A stretch of DNA of 45,174 nt from the NCBI GenBank assembly GCA_964293155.1, contig CAXYYA010000031.1:1-45174 (forward strand), given 5' to 3'. This document shows, in pieces, positions 40,009 through 45,174 of this stretch. Position 1 is the first letter of the stretch. Every line of letters begins with the position of its first letter. Source of the stretch: JAQVEB01 sp028698105 (GTDB taxonomy: Bacteria > Bacteroidota > Bacteroidia > Bacteroidales > Dysgonomonadaceae). Below the pieces are notes generated by a model. It saw only the letters and a program-made list of their open reading frames with translations, was not told the origin of the DNA and made no database searches. The position numbers were made by a program, and so were the translations under genes.

Positions 40009-41760
40009 TTATTTCCAAGGATCTGGTTGAACCAAATAAGGCTGTCCATTCTCGTCGTTACCCATAGTTTGAATTTGAGATTGTGGAAGAGGGAACATGG
40101 TTTTATTCGCAGCTAATTTATTAGAAAAAGAAAACTTAGTAATAAAACTTTTTTCATAATCCAAATAATCAGCTATTGCTTCAGCCATGTAATCTCCACC
40201 CCAACGTGTTAAATCAAACCACCGTTGTCCTTCCATAGCCAGTTCCAATTTACGCTCCATGCGAATGGCTTTTATGCATATTTCCTTATCAGTAAAAGCC
40301 AGATGCGTTGCGGGATAATTGGCAATTTTGTAATTAGCCGCCGGTTTTCCGTCCAACATAATAATGTTCACAGGTTTTGCAGCGCGTGTGCGAATCTGAT
40401 TCACATATCCCATAGCCGCTGCTAATTCACCGTCATTTGCCAAGCATTCTGCATAAAGCAAAATACAATCCCTTAAACTCAAATATTGTAGATTAATAGC
40501 GGATCCCGGAGCCCATCCATCATGAATATTTCCTGCTGCAAGGCCGGCATCTTGTTCTTTCTTCGTATACACGTGTTTTTTAGGCATATAAATCCCGCCG
40601 TTCACGGCATCTCTCACCCAGTTATTTTTAGGAAGCCCCCAATCTTTATACGGAATACCGAAGCGACCAATCGCAAAGTCAATGCGAGGGTCAACAAGAA
40701 CATTGTTGTTTATAGACAAAGGTGCGCCTTCTGCGGTAGATGTGTTTTTTTGACTTACCGGGGTACCTTGTCTGTAAGAATTATCCAATAATGGCAATCC
40801 GTCAGCTCCAACCTTAAAGGAGTTAGCTAATTCGTTGGAAGGCTGATAAAAGCCGCAGCAACCTCCGGGAGAACCTGCTCCGCCATGCGGATAACATAAG
40901 GACATTCCGGAATTTGCATTATTATAGTCGTTTGAGAATTGTACAGCAAAAATTGATTCTTTTCCATTATCGCGATAACTGTCAAAATTAGCGTTCATGT
41001 CGTCTTCCAACCCATATTTCAAGCCATTTGATGTTATACCGTTATCTATCACATCTTTCAATAATGGCTTTGCAGCCGCCAAATCACCTTTTTGCATCAG
41101 AATTTTAGCTTTCAGAGCTTTTGCAGCCCACACGTTAGCTCTCCCCGGCATATCTTGTTTGGCTAGAAGATTCCCAATTGCGACGTCAACATCCGCTATA
41201 ACTTTGGGATAAATATCGATATCATTATGAATTTTGGGGTCATTGTCTGTTATGGTTTCATCCACCCACGGAAGAAAAGGCCCAAAAACTTTAATTCCTT
41301 CAAAATAAAACAAAGCGCGCAAAAAGTGAAGTTCACCTGTTCTGGTTTTCTTAAAATCTTCAGGTAAATTTTCCACTTGTTCCATAGTTTGTAGCGCTAT
41401 ATTTACACGTTTAGCTCCTTTGTAAATCCAATCAAATTTACCACTTATGTATCCGTTGGAAGAAGCTACGTTATATTTCTCCATTTCATTGAGAACGGAT
41501 TGATCATTATTGTCAGACCCTTTATTCGCATCTCCTCCATACATACCACCAAATGTCCAGTTGAAAGGCGTGGCGCCCCAATTGTTTTCGGTCAAATTGG
41601 CATAAGCAGTTGTAGTCAACAGATCTATTCCTGTTTGATTCATTAACGCAGCCTGATCGATACTTCCCTGGGGTGCTTTGTATAAAAAGTCTTCTCCGCA
41701 AGAAGTCAGTAATACACTTACTGAAATCAGAATTAAAAGTAATATATTTTTATTTTTCAT
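40009..41760 (-). CDS. SusD/RagB-family outer-membrane nutrient-binding lipoprotein
   Basis: A 583-residue surface lipoprotein that caps a SusC barrel and captures ligand. The signal peptide ends in LLTSC (Cys21), followed by GEDFL. The family pattern is present: helical TPR-like repeats (LHFLRALFYFEGIKVFGPF, SLRDCILLYAECLANDG, YVNQIRTRAAKP) and the C-terminal RMERKLELAMEGQRWFDLTRWG. The gene follows SusC by 21 bases in the same direction. The ligand cannot be told: no glycosidase, sulfatase or peptidase is adjacent in the window, so it could serve a glycan or a peptide. Confidence 0.95.
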   Translation of the reverse strand: MKNKNILLLILISVSVLLTSCGEDFLYKAPQGSIDQAALMNQTGIDLLTTTAYANLTENNWGATPFNWTFGGMYGGDANKGSDNNDQSVLNEMEKYNVASSNGYISGKFDWIYKGAKRVNIALQTMEQVENLPEDFKKTRTGELHFLRALFYFEGIKVFGPFLPWVDETITDNDPKIHNDIDIYPKVIADVDVAIGNLLAKQDMPGRANVWAAKALKAKILMQKGDLAAAKPLLKDVIDNGITSNGLKYGLEDDMNANFDSYRDNGKESIFAVQFSNDYNNANSGMSLCYPHGGAGSPGGCCGFYQPSNELANSFKVGADGLPLLDNSYRQGTPVSQKNTSTAEGAPLSINNNVLVDPRIDFAIGRFGIPYKDWGLPKNNWVRDAVNGGIYMPKKHVYTKKEQDAGLAAGNIHDGWAPGSAINLQYLSLRDCILLYAECLANDGELAAAMGYVNQIRTRAAKPVNIIMLDGKPAANYKIANYPATHLAFTDKEICIKAIRMERKLELAMEGQRWFDLTRWGGDYMAEAIADYLDYEKSFITKFSFSNKLAANKTMFPLPQSQIQTMGNDENGQPYLVQPDPWK

Positions 41761-41781
41761 ATTTTCTTTAACTATAAATGA

Positions 41782-44700
41782 TTAAAATGCAAAATTCACA
41801 CCAAATAGAAAACGCATAGTGTTTGGCCAACCGCCACCGTCAATACCTCTGCTTAAATCGGCCCCATTTCCAGTACCGGTATCCCTAAGAGTAATTTCGG
41901 GATCTAATCCTGTATATTTTGTGAAAGTCAAAATATTTTCCGCTTGAATATATACTCGTAAATTAGAAATAGTAGCTTTTTCTATTATTTTTTTCGGGAA
42001 AGTATAGCCCAAAACTAAGTTTTTCAATCTCAAGAAAGAACCGTCTTCTATATAGTAAGAGTTTAATACGGCACCTGTCCATCCGTCTTGTGAATCAAGA
42101 ATCGGGAGTTGAGCTTTTGAATTATCCGCTCCCATTTTCCATGATAAGTCACGCATTCTCGTAGAACGGTTTCCTCCGAATAAGGGGAAATCCGTAAAAA
42201 ATTTTGTATTATTTAAAATTTGATTTCCGATTGTTGAATACCAAAACATCGTAAAATCCCAATTCTTATATGTTAATGAACCGTTCAGACCAAATATTAG
42301 ATCGGGATGAGGGCTACCTATTGCTTTTCGGTCATCCATGGTAATTCTTCCGTCCGGTTTTCCTTCAGGACCGGAAACATCTTCATATTTATATTTACCA
42401 ACAAATGCCAAGGCATTTTCAGCTGTAGGAGCATCAGCTGCATTATATGGTATTGGCGAATTCAACACATCTTGCTCATTTTCATAAAAACCAAGAATAT
42501 TAAATCCATAAAATTCGGATATGGGATGTCCTTTCATTGTACGGGTTTCACCTATATCAAAACGGTCGCCATATCCGTAAATAACGAAATCATCGGCGTC
42601 GGAAAGTCTTAAAACTGTGTTTTTGTAATGAGAAAGATTTAGGCCCAGATCCCATCCTAGATCTCCTACGTTATCCCTGTAATTGAAGGTAAAGTCAAAA
42701 CCTGTGTTCTTCATACTTCCGTAATTGATATAAGGTTTACCGATTTCATCATTCGCTAAAGATGAGTAAGCTGCCTCAATCAGCATATCCGATGTTTTCT
42801 TTTGATACACTTCGAAGGTAGTAGAAAAACGGCCATTCGAAAAAGTAGCATCAACACCTAAATTAGTCATAGCCGTAGTTTCCCATTTCGTATCTTCATT
42901 CCCGAATCTTGCCAGCATATAACCTAACGTTGTTCCAGTATTGGCACCACCTAAATCATAATTCGTATTTTGAGGAGTTGTTCCGAACTCCATTGCATAA
43001 TTCGTAATCCTAGCCATTTCAGAGTTACCGGTTATTCCGTAGCCCGCTCTTAATTTCAAATCATCCAACCAGCTACGTGTTCCTTCCATGAAGCTTTCCT
43101 CGGAGACACGCCAACCAAAAGATGCGGAAGGAAATGTTCCATATCTGTATTTTTTCGCAAAACGAGAAACGCCATCTCTACGAACAATTCCCGTAAACAG
43201 ATATTTGTTTGCCAAACTATAATCGGCACGTGCGAACACACCGAACAATGCAAATTCGCCGTTATACCATGAATCATTCTCCCGTTGATCGTTTCTTTCT
43301 CCCATACCAAGCGTCCAAGTATTGATGTTGTCTTCAAATAAATAATTTCTGCGTGATCCATTCATACCTCTTCCAAGTCCGTCTCGAATAGCTTCACTTC
43401 CTAAAACAACATTTAAAGAATGAATATCGTTGAAAACTTTATTATATGTCAAAGTATTGGTCCATACCCAACGGAAGTTAAATCCTGACCTTTCTTCAAA
43501 GCTATTTGTACCAGGGCTCTCCGAGAATTCAACATTCTTCTTATTCATATTATAACTATACCAATTGGTATAATCGAGACCAAAACTTGAACGGAACATT
43601 AATTCTTTCATTAAATCTGCCTCGGTCCATACATTACCGAATATACGCGAATTGCTCCAGTAGTTATCTTTATTTCTATATCGGTCGGCAACAGCATTTT
43701 GCCAGTTTCCGGTTCCTGTTATCTTTGAGCCACCCCAATTATCAAACTCATCTTTAACGGGAACCCATGGAGAAGAGCGATAAACCCACGAATAAGGGGT
43801 AGCTTCGTTAGCTGCCGTATTTAATCCATTGTCCTTTGTCCATGTGTATTGCAAATTCTCTCCAAAGCGCAACCACGGACGCACATCAAAAGATGTATTT
43901 AAACGGGTCTGATATCGTTTATAGTAAGAATAAACTGCGGTTCCCTGCTGATCGAAATAGTTTAATCCCATCAAATATTTACCTTTGCTGTTACCACCTG
44001 ATAATGTTAGTTGATGATTTTGAATGGGAGCTACCCGGTCTATCTCTTCCCACCAATTCGTATCTGAGAACCGAACCATTTGATTGTCCGGAAACGAATA
44101 ATTCTTAATATCTATATTCTGATTTCCACCGGCTCCACCAGTAGTCAAATAATTGGGTATTGTAGGTGTTGCTCCGGTTCCGAATTGAGCATGGGATGGG
44201 AATCTTTCTTTACCAGTCTTTTCATCAAATTTTGCATTACGGAGTACTAACGCATTTTCCTGAGATTCCCATTCCAATGCTAATCTGTCGTTAGAATTAA
44301 GCAAATCATAACGTTTTCCGGTCTTCTGAACGCCATAGTAACCGTCATATGTAAGTTTTGGTTGACCTGAAGCTGTACCCTTTTTTGTGGTGATAAGAAC
44401 CACACCATTAGCTCCTTGTGCGCCGTAAATAGCAGCAGATGAAGCATCTTTCAGTACCTGCATACTTTCAATGTCATTCGGGTTCAAACTGCTTAAGTTC
44501 TGGTTTCGTGTAGAAACCCCGTCAATTACATACAACGGGCCATTGTCGTTCACCGTATTGATACCACGAATACGTACGGCAGTAGCTGAGCCAGGAGAGC
44601 CGGTTTGTCCAACATAAACACCAGCTGCCTTACCTTGTAATTGCTGCGCAGCGGAAGAACCGGTAGAAGCTAATAAATCCTTTGTGTCAACTACGGCTAC

Positions 44701-45087
44701 TGATCCAGTGATGTCTTTTTTAGCTTGTGTTCCGTAACCTACCACAACCACTTCCTGTAGCGTCTCGGTATCTTCTCTTAAAACAACCGTCATACGGGTA
44801 TTATTCCCTACCGGAATTTCCTGAACGGTAAAGCCAACATAAGAAAACACCAACACAGAATTTGGAGAAGCGACGTTTACAGTAAAATTACCGTCAATGT
44901 CGGTAATGGTACCATTCGTAGTTCCTTTCTCCATTACGTTAACCCCAATCAGCGGGCCTCCGCCTGCGTCGGTTACGGTTCCGGTAACACGTACCTGTGC
45001 ATACATTCCTGTTGCACACATCACAAGAAATAACGCAAAAAAAGTTTTCAGCGTTATTTTCAAAAAAGAATGTTTCTCTTTTTGCAT
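41782..45087 (-). CDS. SusC/RagA-family TonB-linked outer-membrane transporter
   Basis: A 1101-residue transporter starting at ATG 45087 (a TTG two codons earlier is less likely). A signal peptide (about 1-31, ending GMYAQ) is followed by a CarboxypepD_reg-like domain (about 32-115), the TonB box and plug (about 118-230), including the SusC signature SAAIYGAQGANGVVLITTKKG, and a long barrel ending NTMRFLFGVNFAF. It imports the ligand bound by SusD using TonB energy. No anti-sigma factor or hybrid sensor is visible within the remaining 87 bases, so its regulator, if local, lies outside the window. Confidence 0.95.
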   Translation of the reverse strand: MQKEKHSFLKITLKTFFALFLVMCATGMYAQVRVTGTVTDAGGGPLIGVNVMEKGTTNGTITDIDGNFTVNVASPNSVLVFSYVGFTVQEIPVGNNTRMTVVLREDTETLQEVVVVGYGTQAKKDITGSVAVVDTKDLLASTGSSAAQQLQGKAAGVYVGQTGSPGSATAVRIRGINTVNDNGPLYVIDGVSTRNQNLSSLNPNDIESMQVLKDASSAAIYGAQGANGVVLITTKKGTASGQPKLTYDGYYGVQKTGKRYDLLNSNDRLALEWESQENALVLRNAKFDEKTGKERFPSHAQFGTGATPTIPNYLTTGGAGGNQNIDIKNYSFPDNQMVRFSDTNWWEEIDRVAPIQNHQLTLSGGNSKGKYLMGLNYFDQQGTAVYSYYKRYQTRLNTSFDVRPWLRFGENLQYTWTKDNGLNTAANEATPYSWVYRSSPWVPVKDEFDNWGGSKITGTGNWQNAVADRYRNKDNYWSNSRIFGNVWTEADLMKELMFRSSFGLDYTNWYSYNMNKKNVEFSESPGTNSFEERSGFNFRWVWTNTLTYNKVFNDIHSLNVVLGSEAIRDGLGRGMNGSRRNYLFEDNINTWTLGMGERNDQRENDSWYNGEFALFGVFARADYSLANKYLFTGIVRRDGVSRFAKKYRYGTFPSASFGWRVSEESFMEGTRSWLDDLKLRAGYGITGNSEMARITNYAMEFGTTPQNTNYDLGGANTGTTLGYMLARFGNEDTKWETTAMTNLGVDATFSNGRFSTTFEVYQKKTSDMLIEAAYSSLANDEIGKPYINYGSMKNTGFDFTFNYRDNVGDLGWDLGLNLSHYKNTVLRLSDADDFVIYGYGDRFDIGETRTMKGHPISEFYGFNILGFYENEQDVLNSPIPYNAADAPTAENALAFVGKYKYEDVSGPEGKPDGRITMDDRKAIGSPHPDLIFGLNGSLTYKNWDFTMFWYSTIGNQILNNTKFFTDFPLFGGNRSTRMRDLSWKMGADNSKAQLPILDSQDGWTGAVLNSYYIEDGSFLRLKNLVLGYTFPKKIIEKATISNLRVYIQAENILTFTKYTGLDPEITLRDTGTGNGADLSRGIDGGGWPNTMRFLFGVNFAF

Positions 45088-45174
45088 AAACAAAAAATTA
45101 AATGGGTTAATAATAAAATTTAATTAGGGTCTGCTGAATAAGTCATATTCTTTTGATATTCAGTAAAATATATT

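Overview
The window is a stretch of Bacteroidota chromosome, most likely from the Bacteroidales (a Dysgonomonadaceae/Porphyromonadaceae-like anaerobe; genus not determinable by reading). The evidence is a SusC/SusD pair, a purH-mreB-mreC-mreD-mrdA-rodA cluster, a fused SecDF, a DUF4924-rfbD pair, and many promoters with the Bacteroidota -7 element TAnnTTTG in place of a sigma70 -10 box with Shine-Dalgarno sites. No insertion sequence, phage, CRISPR array or rRNA was seen.

Layout. 0-1.6 kb (minus): DUF4924 protein and dTDP-4-dehydrorhamnose reductase. 1.7-3.6 kb (plus): a metallo-beta-lactamase-fold hydrolase and a secreted prolyl-oligopeptidase-like protein that seems to lack its catalytic His. 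3.6-6.0 kb (minus): a BlaI-type repressor and an M56 (BlaR1-like) membrane peptidase carrying two TonB-plug-like repeats, with repeat arrays around the promoter. 6.1-7.8 kb (minus): a stomatin-like SPFH protein, a DUF6141-like membrane protein and a 56-aa Arc-type protein. 8.3-13.6 kb (plus): a lipoprotein M3 peptidase and SecDF, then tRNA-Thr(CGU). 14.0-16.7 kb (minus): a TonB-dependent receptor behind a small His/Cys-rich membrane protein, probably metal-related. 16.8-20.1 kb (minus): a glycosyltransferase, dihydroorotase and a polyprenol-phosphate mannosyltransferase. 20.2-21.0 kb: an initiator tRNA with an unusual T stem, then a gene-free region packed with hairpins. 21.0-27.1 kb: GH5 hydrolase, RlpA, MtgA, AlaX-like editing protein, an uncharacterised gluzincin, an SDR enzyme and a three-repeat secreted coiled-coil protein. 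27.2-34.7 kb (minus): the purH/mre/PBP2/RodA elongation cluster. 34.8-39.9 kb: metallophosphoesterase, ROK sugar kinase, tryptophanase/tyrosine phenol-lyase-family enzyme and a small lipoprotein. 40.0-45.1 kb (minus): SusD and SusC.

The gene content is mainly housekeeping: cell-wall elongation and remodelling (MreBCD, PBP2, RodA, MtgA, RlpA), protein export, nucleotide synthesis and envelope glycosylation, with nutrient and metal uptake at the edges. No complete new defence or biosynthetic system is evident. The items most worth checking are the initiator tRNA with U.U mismatches at positions 50.64 and 51.63, the hairpin cluster beside it, the BlaI/M56-plug module with its inverted 11-bp arrays, the SPFH/DUF6141/Arc triad and the His-less S9-like protein.
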